A model generated the notes under the pieces. It made no database searches, had not been told where the DNA came from, and saw only the letters and a list, made by a program, of their open reading frames with translations. Shown one piece after another: positions 14,332 to 22,139 of a stretch of DNA of 42,106 nt. A program made the position numbers and the translations under genes. The stretch is taken from assembly GCA_016789025.1 (NCBI GenBank), contig JAEURC010000036.1:1-42106 (forward strand), in the 5' to 3' direction. The first letter of the stretch is position 1, and every line of letters begins with the position of its first letter. The DNA comes from Anaerolineales bacterium. Its GTDB lineage: Bacteria; Chloroflexota; Anaerolineae; Anaerolineales; Villigracilaceae.

Positions 14332-14997
14332 ATGAGCGACACGACCATTATCGTCATCAGCATTCTTATCTTTCTCCTCATCCTGTTCGGTGGAACAGCG
14401 TGGCTGGTATTCGTCTATTTCCCCAAAAAGACTTTTTCGGTTGCCAACGAATTGGCTGAAGCGGTCAAGAACACACTGGGACTGACTCCGCAAGTGACCA
14501 TCAACCAGAAGATCATCTACAAACGGACGAATGAAATCCTCCAATTGGCGATGATCGAGCAGGATTACGATGTCGAGTACGAGACCAGCGACAAACTGCT
14601 GGGAAGCGAAAAGCGGATCCATCTGCGCGGCATGTACCGAGCGAAGATCGGGTTCGACCTGCAAAAGGGATTCAACATCGAAGTCCATCGCGGAGGATTC
14701 CTCAAGCCGGGTCAAGTCACTTTGCATCTGCCCCGCGCCGAGATTCTCTCCGTTGAGCCGCTGGATATCCAAAAGACATCTTCTTCGGGGCTGATCAATT
14801 GGGTTCTGAACAAGGATATTGAAATCGCCACAAAGGAACTCAACGCCTTGGCGCTGGACAAAGCCTCCAAACTGGAAATGCTCGATGATGCAGAAAAACG
14901 GATCGAAAACCGATTGAACGAAGCGCTCTTGCCGAGATTGGTTAACTACCAACTCAAGCATGAGGTCAAGTTTCTCGAATTAGGAACTGGCATTTGA
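14332..14997 (+). CDS. DUF4230-like membrane-anchored protein
   Basis: 221 residues. One N-terminal membrane helix (residues 5-29) precedes a domain with TINQKIIYKRTNEILQLAMIEQDYDVEYE, consistent with DUF4230 (strand-rich, predicted outside). It continues with ARGMYRAKIGFDLQKGF-like strands and an amphipathic C-terminal helix (DDAEKRIENRLNEALLPRL). Function of the family is unknown. The next gene starts 10 nt after its stop codon, so they are probably co-transcribed. Confidence 0.65.
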   Translation: MSDTTIIVISILIFLLILFGGTAWLVFVYFPKKTFSVANELAEAVKNTLGLTPQVTINQKIIYKRTNEILQLAMIEQDYDVEYETSDKLLGSEKRIHLRGMYRAKIGFDLQKGFNIEVHRGGFLKPGQVTLHLPRAEILSVEPLDIQKTSSSGLINWVLNKDIEIATKELNALALDKASKLEMLDDAEKRIENRLNEALLPRLVNYQLKHEVKFLELGTGI

Positions 14998-15007
14998 GGC
15001 ATCCACC

Positions 15008-16528
15008 ATGCGCAAGTCTCATTGTTTGATTCTGATCTGTGCAACGCTACTCGCCGCTTGTGGCTCACCCGCCAAGACAACCCCGTCCATGACGGACACA
15101 GCCGAGCCGTTAGCCCCTACGGCTATCCTCACATCAACACCAACACCCGCGCCAATATCAATTCCGATTTCCGAGACCTCACTGGAGCACTGCACGCGTA
15201 TCCTGGGAAGCCATATTTCCGATTCAGGTGTTTTGAACATTCTGTATGCCAATGATCTAAAAGATGTGACGGTACTTTCCAAGTTCGGATATTCTGCTTC
15301 GCTCAACGGCGGACTCACCCGCTGGAGCGATGATACACAGCAGGCGATTCCTTATGAATTGCCAGAGAATGCACAAGGTCCGTTACTCTCGCCGAATGGT
15401 GAATTGATGGTCTTTCGACACGACAGCGATGAGAATCGCAGCGAGATCAGAGTAATGGATATAAACGGGCGGAACGAAAAAACCCTCGCCTCACTCGATC
15501 ACGGTGAGATCGAAAAGCAATATTCTTCCGAGACGATAGCACTGTCCTATACTTATGAATGGATTCCGAACACCAGCAAGATTGTTTATTCTGTTGATGT
15601 CTATCTGGAAGACTCAGAGCTTGCCCCAAAGATCTATGATCAAGTTGCCGTAGTAGATGCTACATCGGGAAACACGTTTTTTCTGGATAACCCGGCAGAG
15701 ATTCAATTTTACAAATTTTCACCGGATGGGTATCAGATGGCGGTACGGTCTGAACAGGAATTACGCGTACTAGCCACCGATGACGGGAAAACGCTCTTCA
15801 AGAACCCGGGGTTACCTACGAATGGTTTCGTTTTTTCGCCTGATTCAAGCTATCTTCTCGAATTTATTGCAGGAGGTATCCAAAGCACGGACACAAAAGA
15901 TGGAAGCCGGCAATTGATCTCATTGGACTACACTGTGATGAATACAAGGGTGGACGGACCAGCGCTCTCATTCTCGCCAAATTACTTGTGGGCTGATGAC
16001 ACACATATTTTGCTTTCATCTTTAAATGCAGATGAACAATTTGTCTTTGCCGTCAATCAAGCTGATCCCGATTGGACGTTCACCATATTTCAGGTCGATA
16101 TCTCTAACGGCACAATAGAAACGATACAAACCTTCAATGGGTTTCCCCTTGGTTCCGTTATTTCACCGAACCAACAGCGTGTGGCATTTTGGAAGTATGA
16201 AGGGAATCTACCCGATCAAAGCAGGGATTTGTATATCGCCGACTTTGTCAGCGGGGAGATCCTTGAGATAATTGAAACGGGAGAATTCAAAGGTTGGTTC
16301 CCGGACTCTGAACGATACTTGTTTGCAACAGGCATCGCCTATCCACCGCCCGGCAAAGGCGACCCTGGTGGGTCTACTGAGGTTGAGATCAAATATTATC
16401 TCGGTCAGATAGGCAAAGAATCCGTGCAGATCAACTGGGATTCGCCTGCGCTCGACATGGTAAAGAATGCGCAATGGGTAGACGCAAACCGCCTGCTGGG
16501 AGATTGCAAGATTTCTAAATTTGAGTAA
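15008..16528 (+). CDS. Lipoprotein with TolB/WD40-like beta propeller
   Basis: 506 residues. The signal peptide ends in LLAAC (Cys18) and is followed by a Thr/Pro linker. The body has repeated SPDG-type phrases of TolB-like propellers: LLSPNGELMVFRHDSDENRSEIRVMDINGRNEKTL split over two strands, FSPDGYQMAVRS, FSPDSSYLLEF, ISPNQQRVAFWKYEG and WFPDSERYLFA. Such propellers mostly serve as binding scaffolds. It lies in a putative operon with the DUF4230-like gene upstream and pirin 30 nt downstream. The exact ligand is unknown. Confidence 0.75.
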   Translation: MRKSHCLILICATLLAACGSPAKTTPSMTDTAEPLAPTAILTSTPTPAPISIPISETSLEHCTRILGSHISDSGVLNILYANDLKDVTVLSKFGYSASLNGGLTRWSDDTQQAIPYELPENAQGPLLSPNGELMVFRHDSDENRSEIRVMDINGRNEKTLASLDHGEIEKQYSSETIALSYTYEWIPNTSKIVYSVDVYLEDSELAPKIYDQVAVVDATSGNTFFLDNPAEIQFYKFSPDGYQMAVRSEQELRVLATDDGKTLFKNPGLPTNGFVFSPDSSYLLEFIAGGIQSTDTKDGSRQLISLDYTVMNTRVDGPALSFSPNYLWADDTHILLSSLNADEQFVFAVNQADPDWTFTIFQVDISNGTIETIQTFNGFPLGSVISPNQQRVAFWKYEGNLPDQSRDLYIADFVSGEILEIIETGEFKGWFPDSERYLFATGIAYPPPGKGDPGGSTEVEIKYYLGQIGKESVQINWDSPALDMVKNAQWVDANRLLGDCKISKFE

Positions 16529-16558
16529 TACCTCCCTCTCCCGCCTCATCTACACGAC

Positions 16559-17404
16559 ATGAATAACCCACGAAAAATCTCTCAACTCATCAAACCACAG
16601 GTCACCATCGAGGGTGCGGGCGTACGCTTGCTCCGTTCGTTCGGTCCAAAGGTCAGCAACCTGTTCGACCCATTCTTGCTCTTCGACCACTTCGCCTTCA
16701 ACGATCCCCTCGAAGGCCCGTTGCGCGGCTTCCCGTATCATCCGCATCGCGGCATCGAAACCGTCACCTATATGCTCGAAGGCTCCACCGCCCACCGCGA
16801 CAGCCTCGGCAACGAAGGCACGATCGGTCCCGGCGACGTGCAATGGATGAGCTCCGGTCGCGGCATCCTCCACGAAGAAATGCCCCGTCGCGGCGCAAGC
16901 GGAAACATCTACGGCTTCCAACTTTGGGTCAACCTGCCCTCGCATCTCAAAATGTCTGAGCCGCGCTATCAGGAAGTGAACGCATCAACAATTCCAACGT
17001 TTGAAAAGGATGGAGTCAAGATACGCGTCGTCGCTGGGACAGTGGACGGAGTCAACGGACCCGTCGAAGACATCTCCGCCTCGCCTCTTTACATGGACGT
17101 GGAACTGGCTCCGGCATCCGTCTGGCGTTTCCCCATCCCCAGCGGACACACCGCAGTGGCGTACGTTTTCCACGGCGAAGGCGTGTTTGCCGATGAAACG
17201 ATCAACGCAACACACATGCTAAAATTTTCAGAAGACGGCGATCACATCCAAGTCAAAACCGAAAACGACTCTGTCCGCTTCATGCTCATCGCAGGCGCGC
17301 CGTTCAAAGAACCCATCGTGCCGTACGGTCCGTTCGTGATGAACACCATCGAAGAGATTCAAGAAACGCTGAAAGAATTGCGTAACGGAACGTTTATCAA
17401 ATAA
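16559..17404 (+). CDS. Pirin family protein
   Basis: 281 residues, a bicupin of the pirin family. The N-terminal cupin carries metal-binding residues in FPYHPHRGIETVTYMLEG and GRGILHEEMP (two His in HPH, then His and Glu in the second motif), as in human pirin and E. coli YhhW. Members bind iron and can have quercetinase activity or act as redox-sensing partners. The C-terminal cupin ends with APFKEPIVPYGPFVMNT, a family hallmark. The start lacks a Shine-Dalgarno sequence. A terminator follows 10 nt after the stop codon. Confidence 0.93.
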   Translation: MNNPRKISQLIKPQVTIEGAGVRLLRSFGPKVSNLFDPFLLFDHFAFNDPLEGPLRGFPYHPHRGIETVTYMLEGSTAHRDSLGNEGTIGPGDVQWMSSGRGILHEEMPRRGASGNIYGFQLWVNLPSHLKMSEPRYQEVNASTIPTFEKDGVKIRVVAGTVDGVNGPVEDISASPLYMDVELAPASVWRFPIPSGHTAVAYVFHGEGVFADETINATHMLKFSEDGDHIQVKTENDSVRFMLIAGAPFKEPIVPYGPFVMNTIEEIQETLKELRNGTFIK

Positions 17405-17413
17405 AAAGGAGAT

Positions 17414-17450
17414 AGACCTCACAGATCTCAGAGACCCGTGAGGTCTTTTT
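17414..17450 (+). terminator. Intrinsic terminator after the pirin gene
   Basis: AGACCTCAC (17414-17422) pairs with GTGAGGTCT (17438-17446), then TTTT. The arms match a hairpin at 30861-30891, so a dispersed repeat appears to serve as a terminator. Confidence 0.75.
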
Positions 17451-17456
17451 GTTAAT

Positions 17457-17921
17457 ATGACCCAAACTCTTTACGGCGACCGCCTCGGCAAGCAGGGGAA
17501 ACTCCGCCTCGGGTGTTCAGCCATCATCTTTGACGAGAACAAGCGCGTCCTGCTTACGCGCCGAACGGACAATGGGCAATGGTGCTTGCCCGGCGGCGCA
17601 ATCGACTCGGGCGAGAGCGCGGCTGAGGCTTGTATCCGCGAGGTGTGGGAGGAGACAGGCCTCCACGTCCGCGTGAAGCGTTTGGTCGGCGTGTACAGCG
17701 ATCCGAATCAACTCGTCATTTATCCCGATGGGAATAAAGCTTTCGTCGTCGCGTTGTCGTTCGAGGCGGAGATCGTCGGTGGCGAACTTGGCTTGAGTAA
17801 CGAGACGACCGATGCGGGGTTTTTCTCGGTAGCTGAAATGGACGCGATGACGATGCTTGGAAATCACAAGTTGCGCGTGGAAGATGCGCTGCTCAACCAG
17901 GCGGAAGCGTTCATCAAATGA
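17457..17921 (+). CDS. NUDIX hydrolase
   Basis: 154 residues. The Nudix box GGAIDSGESAAEACIREVWEETGL (broken here only for length: GX5EX7REXXEEXG) is complete. The family hydrolyses nucleoside diphosphates linked to another moiety. The N-terminus MTQTLYGDRLGKQGKLRLGCSAII suggests a short extension before the fold, and VYSDPNQLVIYPDGNKAFVVALSF fits ADP-ribose/NADH-type or general housecleaning members; the substrate is not clear. The ATG lies 6 nt after the T-run of the pirin terminator, with no Shine-Dalgarno sequence, so transcription probably depends on readthrough or on a promoter inside the hairpin. Confidence 0.88.
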   Translation: MTQTLYGDRLGKQGKLRLGCSAIIFDENKRVLLTRRTDNGQWCLPGGAIDSGESAAEACIREVWEETGLHVRVKRLVGVYSDPNQLVIYPDGNKAFVVALSFEAEIVGGELGLSNETTDAGFFSVAEMDAMTMLGNHKLRVEDALLNQAEAFIK

Positions 17922-17935
17922 TCGCCACATTCAAT

Positions 17936-17961
17936 GTCATTCTGAGCGAAGCGAAGAATCT
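17936..17961. repeat. Dispersed repeat half-site (GTCATTCTGAGCGAAGCGAAG word)
   Basis: GTCATTCTGAGCGAAG followed by CGAAGAATCT. The inverted form of the same word ends the 21895-22003 element. This sequence is familiar as a high-copy intergenic repeat in several environmental bacterial genomes. Confidence 0.6.
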
Positions 17962-17972
17962 AAGACGCTATC

Positions 17973-18005
17973 TTGATGCAGTGCAACTGCATCAAGAACT
18001 ATAAT
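17973..18005 (+). promoter_or_regulatory. TATAAT box with an adjacent 10-bp inverted repeat (possible operator)
   Basis: TTGATGCAGT (17973-17982) and ACTGCATCAA (17986-17995) flank 3 nt and lie where a -35 would be; TATAAT follows at 18000-18005. The expected start near 18012 leaves a short leader with CGGAGG before the ATG at 18027. Confidence 0.5.
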
Positions 18006-18026
18006 CAAATGATCACGGAGGAAAAG

Positions 18027-18572
18027 ATGCTGGATAAATTGAGCGCGACACTGAGGAAATTTGCAAGCGGCTGGCTGGTGTTGGTTTTTCTCGCGGGCGA
18101 AATATTTTTCAACGCAGTGATCTTGCCCGCGCAACAAGCCAAGATGGAAACGGGTCCGATCGACCTGCAACTTTTTTACACGCCTGAGAAGGTCTATTCG
18201 ATGGTGGAGTCGTACGGCGAGGCGGGACGCTCGAATTATCGTCTCTTTGAATTGACAGGCGACATCATTTACCCCATCGTGTACACGTTGTTCTTTTCGC
18301 TGGCGATCACATGGTTGTTCCAACGCGGGTTTGCGTCCAACAGCACGATGCAAAAATACAACGTTGTCCCATTTGGAGCCTGGCTGTTTGACTTGTTTGA
18401 AAATCTCGGCATTGTGACGATGCTGTCGGTGTTTCCATCTACGCCTGCTTTGCTGGCATGGGTCACTGCGGTGTTCACATTCATCAAATGGATGTTCGCC
18501 ATCGCCAGTATCGTGTTGATATTGACCGGCTTGGTGAAAGCCGCGATGAATGGGTTCAAGAAACAATCGTAG
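18027..18572 (+). CDS. Four-helix integral membrane protein of unknown function
   Basis: 181 residues from the ATG at 18027, chosen because CGGAGG ends 5 nt before it and the promoter start site lies after the upstream alternative ATGs. Hydrophobic helices are seen at about residues 13-33 (GWLVLVFLAGEIFFNAVIL), 72-95 (IIYPIVYTLFFSLAITWLF), 112-130 and 140-165 (ALLAWVTAVFTFIKWMFAIASIVLIL). There are no obvious catalytic motifs. The stop codon lies inside a perfect palindrome shared with the convergent gene. Confidence 0.75.
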   Translation: MLDKLSATLRKFASGWLVLVFLAGEIFFNAVILPAQQAKMETGPIDLQLFYTPEKVYSMVESYGEAGRSNYRLFELTGDIIYPIVYTLFFSLAITWLFQRGFASNSTMQKYNVVPFGAWLFDLFENLGIVTMLSVFPSTPALLAWVTAVFTFIKWMFAIASIVLILTGLVKAAMNGFKKQS

Positions 18573-18598
18573 TAACGACTTAAGTCGTTACTACGATT
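18565..18598. terminator. Perfect 34-bp palindrome acting as bidirectional terminator; contains both stop codons
   Basis: AATCGTAGTAACGACTT (18565-18581) is followed directly by its complement (18582-18598), with T or A tracts outside. The TAG stops of both convergent genes lie symmetrically in the arms (18570-18572 plus; 18591-18593 minus). Confidence 0.75.
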
Positions 18599-19289
18599 TT
18601 CTCCACCACACCCCCGTACACTCAGGCAGGACGATCCATTCGTTCTGCCTGACTTTTTCTCCCAACTCATCGCCGAAGAAAAAACGCGACAACTCCTCGG
18701 CTTCCTCCAGTGACTCGAATTTGTAATCGGTGCGAATCCATTTGCTTTGAAATCCATTTGCATCCAACCATTGATACGCGGACTCGACATGCGCCAGCCG
18801 AATCGGATTCTCATTTCCCGTGCCAAGCGACTCGAAGAGGATGATCGTCCCATCCTTTCGTAGAACGCGTTTCATTTCAACCAGCCAATTGTCCAATTCT
18901 CTAATCCCCTTTTCTCGATTCCACACCGCGAGATAACTCACACTCCAGCCAGAGACGGCGAGGTCGGCAGAGTAATTTGTAATTGGTAATTGTCGGTGAT
19001 CGGCAATCTCTACTTGCCAGTTGGAGAGTCCGCTTGCGACAAGTCTCTCGCGGCAGACGCGCAGCATCTCGCTCGAAATATCGAACGCGCGGATTGACTC
19101 TGCGCGAGACGCGAGTAAGAGAGTCAGTCGTCCCGTCCCCGCGCCGAGATCGAGGATGTCCAAGCTGTCGGGATCGATGATTTCTTCGATTGCCTTCAGA
19201 ATATTTCCTTGATGATCTTCGCGCGCGATCAAGGCTTCATAGCGATCCCCATCGGTTTGGTAGATTTTTCTTTGTTGCGCGTCACTCAT
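18591..19289 (-). CDS. Class I SAM-dependent methyltransferase
   Basis: 232 residues. SAM-binding motif I is ILDLGAGTGRLTLLLA (near residues 45-60), the acidic loop is IRAFDISSEML, motif II/III region DLAVSGWSVSYLAVW, and VLRKDGTIILFESLG follows. The fold matches Methyltransf_11/25-type enzymes; the substrate is unknown. The start is set by the ATGA overlap with the upstream acyltransferase stop codon (19286-19289), which implies a coupled two-gene operon. Ends in the bidirectional palindrome. Confidence 0.85.
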   Translation of the reverse strand: MSDAQQRKIYQTDGDRYEALIAREDHQGNILKAIEEIIDPDSLDILDLGAGTGRLTLLLASRAESIRAFDISSEMLRVCRERLVASGLSNWQVEIADHRQLPITNYSADLAVSGWSVSYLAVWNREKGIRELDNWLVEMKRVLRKDGTIILFESLGTGNENPIRLAHVESAYQWLDANGFQSKWIRTDYKFESLEEAEELSRFFFGDELGEKVRQNEWIVLPECTGVWWRKS

Positions 19290-19918
19290 TCCACTTTTTT
19301 CCAATCGTAATTTTCCTTCAACACCTTCGCAGGGACTCCACCTACCAGCGCGTTGCTCACATCTAATTTTCCGCTGACCACGCTTCCCATCGCAACAAGC
19401 ACGTTATCGCCAATCGAAGACCCTGGCGCAAAACGGACCGCGCTGCCAAGATAGCAATCGCTCCCGATTTCAATATCTCGATCTCGCACGCCGACGCCAT
19501 GTGTCCAGAATTGCGAACCGATGCCCGCAACCCATGAACGGTCGCCGAGTTTGAATTCGCCAGCCACGTCGAAGTGATGACCCGACGTGATCAACGTGTC
19601 CGCGCCGACATCCAAAGTCCGCGCGTAGTTCATCGCTTTGTTGTCCTCCCGCAGTACCCAATATCCGCATGAAAAAACGTTTCGGTTTCCAATGGATGCG
19701 CCCTCCGCAATGTTGACTTTTATCGGCCCGATGAACTGATTGAGGAATCCGATTCTTGATCTCGAGAGGGAGAATTCGTCAACGGCGATGATCGTGCCGA
19801 ATCCGATTCGGGAATGTTCAATTCGATAACCGAAAAGCAGACGATAGCCAAGAACGCGCAAGATGTTCAACGGTAGGATACTGACAAGGACGGCGAGAGC
19901 AACTTTGAAAATAGGCAT
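19286..19918 (-). CDS. Left-handed beta-helix (hexapeptide) acyltransferase
   Basis: 210 residues from the ATG at 19918 with AAGG 9 nt upstream; a TTG start six codons earlier is less likely. Hydrophobic N-terminus (VALAVLVSILPLNILRVLGY), then hexapeptide repeats (IEHSRIGFGTIIAVDEF, IEIGSDCYLGSAVRFAPGSSIGDNVLVAMGSVV) and the usual VGGVPAKVLKENYDW tail with catalytic-type His in ITSGHHFDVAG. Members transfer acetyl or other acyl groups to sugars or amino sugars, often for cell-surface polysaccharides. The coupled methyltransferase suggests joint modification of one glycan or metabolite, which is inference. Confidence 0.85.
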   Translation of the reverse strand: MPIFKVALAVLVSILPLNILRVLGYRLLFGYRIEHSRIGFGTIIAVDEFSLSRSRIGFLNQFIGPIKVNIAEGASIGNRNVFSCGYWVLREDNKAMNYARTLDVGADTLITSGHHFDVAGEFKLGDRSWVAGIGSQFWTHGVGVRDRDIEIGSDCYLGSAVRFAPGSSIGDNVLVAMGSVVSGKLDVSNALVGGVPAKVLKENYDWKKVE

Positions 19919-19967
19919 GAGTAAAAACCTTCTCAAGAAGGGTGTGAGAATTGAATCGGCATGGTAG

Positions 19968-19973
19968 ATTATA
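19968..19973 (-). promoter_or_regulatory. Promoter (-10) of the acyltransferase-methyltransferase operon
   Basis: TATAAT on the minus strand, about 49 nt before the ATG at 19918. The -35 is weak. A nine-codon ATG frame begins 5 nt after the box but is probably within or before the start site. Confidence 0.45.
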
Positions 19974-20001
19974 CGGTATCACGGTTGAGGAGAGAACAAG
20001 C

Positions 20002-20415
20002 ATGAACCCTGAAGATCAATTCGATTTCTGGCTCGGCGAATGGGATGTGGCGTGGGGTGAAGACGGCAAAGGCACGAACCGAATCAAACGAATCTTGGAT
20101 GATAAGATCATTCAAGAAAACTTCGACGGCGGAGGCTTGCTCGGCTTGAGTTTCTCCGCATATGACACAGAGCGCGGTCTCTGGTGCCAGACGTGGGTGG
20201 ACAACAACGGCACCTATCTCGATTTCACTGGGAAATATGAAGATGAAAAAATGACCCTAAGCCGCGACGCCATCGTCAAAGGCGAGGCGTGCAAACAGCG
20301 CATGGTTTGGCATAACATCAAGATGAATCAATTCGATTGGAATTGGGAACGCTCTGATGATGGCGGCAAAACCTGGCGCGTGGTGTGGCACATCAAATAC
20401 ACGCGCAAACTGTAA
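20002..20415 (+). CDS. DUF1579-like small protein
   Basis: 137 residues from the ATG at 20002, which has GAGGAGAG 7-14 nt upstream. The opening DQFDFWLGEWDVAWGEDGKG and the later AYDTERGLWCQTWVDNNGTYLDF resemble DUF1579/lipocalin-like proteins, which form a small beta barrel. No signal peptide, so cytoplasmic. Function unknown. It is divergent from the acyltransferase operon. Confidence 0.65.
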   Translation: MNPEDQFDFWLGEWDVAWGEDGKGTNRIKRILDDKIIQENFDGGGLLGLSFSAYDTERGLWCQTWVDNNGTYLDFTGKYEDEKMTLSRDAIVKGEACKQRMVWHNIKMNQFDWNWERSDDGGKTWRVVWHIKYTRKL

Positions 20416-20481
20416 GGACGACGTTTCATCGCCCAAACATTGAAGAAAAAATTGCTCTGGGCGGGATCACCCCGCCGCTAC

Positions 20482-20487
20482 TATAAT
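20482..20487 (+). promoter_or_regulatory. Leaderless promoter (-10) of the YbaK-like gene
   Basis: TATAAT followed by CTGGGGT and the ATG at 20495. There is no Shine-Dalgarno sequence. Start-site geometry places the mRNA 5' end at the A of ATG. A GGCGGG/CCCGCC hairpin lies just upstream (20459-20477 region). Confidence 0.6.
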
Positions 20488-20494
20488 CTGGGGT

Positions 20495-20974
20495 ATGACA
20501 CAACTTTCCACTTCCGCACAAAAAATTCAAGACCTGCTCAACTCGCTTGGATACAACTATGCCGTGGTCGAACACGCCGAGTCCACGCGTACGGCACAGG
20601 AAGCCGCTGATCGCGCGGGATGCGAACTCGGTCAGATCGTCAAGTCGCTCATCTTCAAGGGCAAAGAGTCGCACAAGCCGATCCTCGTCCTCACCAGCGG
20701 CGCGAATCGCGTGGACGAAAAACGCATCAGCGAATATGCGGGCGAAACTATCGGCAAAGCAGACGCCGATTTCGCGCGCGCCGTCACGGGCTTCGCCATC
20801 GGAGGCGTGCCTCCGATTGGACACACGCAAAAAATCGAAACGTATCTCGATGAAGATTTTCTGCAATATCAAACCATCTGGGCGGCGGCGGGGACTCCCA
20901 ACGCGATCTTTGAATTAAAAACGGATGACCTGCAAAAGATGACGGATGGAAAAGTCTGCCGCGTCAAACCATGA
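20495..20974 (+). CDS. YbaK/EbsC-family aminoacyl-tRNA deacylase
   Basis: 159 residues covering the YbaK domain. Family members hydrolyse mischarged tRNAs such as Cys- or Ala-tRNA-Pro. Visible motifs are the conserved Lys in IVKSLIFKG and the GGVPPIGH loop that lines the active site; FAIGGVPPIGHT and AAAGTPNAIFELKTDDL are typical of the EbsC/YbaK branch that lacks the ProRS fusion. It probably edits free mischarged tRNA in the cytoplasm. It overlaps the next gene by ATGA (20971-20974), so it is coupled to a secreted esterase, a pairing without an obvious functional link. Confidence 0.85.
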   Translation: MTQLSTSAQKIQDLLNSLGYNYAVVEHAESTRTAQEAADRAGCELGQIVKSLIFKGKESHKPILVLTSGANRVDEKRISEYAGETIGKADADFARAVTGFAIGGVPPIGHTQKIETYLDEDFLQYQTIWAAAGTPNAIFELKTDDLQKMTDGKVCRVKP

Positions 20975-21885
20975 AACAGATTCTCTTTGCGCTTCTCGCG
21001 CTGACCTTCAGCCTGCTCGCCTGTTCCCGAAACGTTCCCGCCTCCTCAGCAGACAAAACCGTCGTATTAACTCACAACAACATTGAGCGGACATACATTC
21101 TGCACGTCCCATCGTCATACGATGAAAGCAAGCCAACTCCGCTTGTGTTGGCATTTCACGGCGGCGGAGGCAACGCGGAAAACCAACGCCGCGTCAGCGG
21201 ATTCAACGAACTCTCCGACGAAAACGGATTCATCGTCGCCTACCCCAACGGCACTGGCAGACTCGAAGACACGATCCTCACATGGAACGGCGGGAACTGC
21301 TGTGGCTATGCGGTTGCGAATAATATTGACGATGTTGGATTCGTCCGCGCGTTGGTTGCCGAACTTCAATCACAATACAACATTGACCCGAAACGAATCT
21401 ACGCGACGGGATTCTCGAACGGCGGAATCATGTCGTATCGACTGGTGTGCGATGCGGCGGATATTTTCGCGGCAATCGGCGCGGTTTCAGGCACGCTGAA
21501 TTACGACCAATGTGAGCCAAGCGAACCTGTTTCAATCATCCACTTTCACGGCACAGACGATACGCATCTCCCCTACAACGGCGGCAAGGGCGACGATTCG
21601 CTCACACAGGCTGACTACAAATCAGTGGATGAGACGATTGATTTTTGGCTGAATTTCGATCAATGCAACTTGACCGCGCAAAGCGAAAACTTTGATGATG
21701 TTCAACACGAAACCTATTCAGTTTGCGCGAACGGAGTTGGAGTAGAGTTATACGCCATCATTGGCGGCAAACACGCATGGCCCGGCAGTGATGGTCCCGC
21801 AGGCCCCAACGGCGATGAGCCATCCCAATCCATTTCGGCGAGCAAACTCATTTGGGAATTTTTCGCCGCGCATCCGAAACCGTAA
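20971..21885 (+). CDS. Secreted lipoprotein esterase of the PHB depolymerase / feruloyl esterase (LpqC) type
   Basis: 304 residues. The signal peptide MKQILFALLALTFSLLAC ends in a LLAC lipobox. Alpha/beta hydrolase features are the oxyanion strand LVLAFHGGGGNAENQ, nucleophile elbow GFSNGG, Asp in IHFHGTDDTHLPYNG and His in GGKHAWPG. The order and the NGGNCCGYA block fit the esterase PHB depolymerase / LpqC family, which cleaves polyester or feruloyl bonds. Located outside the cytoplasmic membrane. Translational coupling to the YbaK-like gene by a 4-nt overlap sets the start. Confidence 0.85.
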   Translation: MKQILFALLALTFSLLACSRNVPASSADKTVVLTHNNIERTYILHVPSSYDESKPTPLVLAFHGGGGNAENQRRVSGFNELSDENGFIVAYPNGTGRLEDTILTWNGGNCCGYAVANNIDDVGFVRALVAELQSQYNIDPKRIYATGFSNGGIMSYRLVCDAADIFAAIGAVSGTLNYDQCEPSEPVSIIHFHGTDDTHLPYNGGKGDDSLTQADYKSVDETIDFWLNFDQCNLTAQSENFDDVQHETYSVCANGVGVELYAIIGGKHAWPGSDGPAGPNGDEPSQSISASKLIWEFFAAHPKP

Positions 21886-21894
21886 ATTTGGGAT

Positions 21895-22003
21895 TGTCAT
21901 GCTGAGCCGCGAGCCATAAACAGCGAGTGCGGCGAAGCATCTTTCCACTGACTGGAAATCTTCTTGGGGTAGCAGAGATTCTTCGCTATCGCTCAGAATG
22001 ACA
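21895..22003. repeat. 109-bp MITE-like inverted-repeat element
   Basis: TGTCATGCTGAGC (21895-21907) and GCTCAGAATGACA (21991-22003) are 13-bp terminal inverted repeats with one mismatch. The interior holds GCGAAGCATCTTT and AGAGATTCTTCGC words. It fills the gap before hppD; 22004-22084 shows nothing else. No transposase frame is present. Confidence 0.6.
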
Positions 22004-22084
22004 AAAGCTAGATAAAACTCCCTCCTGAGAATCAGCCATCCCGTCGAATGAAGCGAGGGGTTTCATCCGCAACTAATTTTTTGT

Positions 22085-22113
22085 TTGCATGGAAACATTC
22101 TTTGGCGTACAAT
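22085..22113 (+). promoter_or_regulatory. Promoter of hppD
   Basis: TTGCAT (22085-22090), a 17-bp spacer and TACAAT (22108-22113). The predicted start near 22120 leaves a short leader with AAGGAGG at 22129-22135, 4-5 nt before ATG. Confidence 0.7.
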
Positions 22114-22139
22114 CCAATCATCTTACCCAAGGAGGCTCA

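Noticed and set aside
19941..19962. Nine-codon minus-strand frame after TATAAT upstream of the acyltransferase gene
   Set aside because: ATG is only 5 nt from the -10 box, probably not within the transcript, and no terminator follows, so I did not call a leader peptide.
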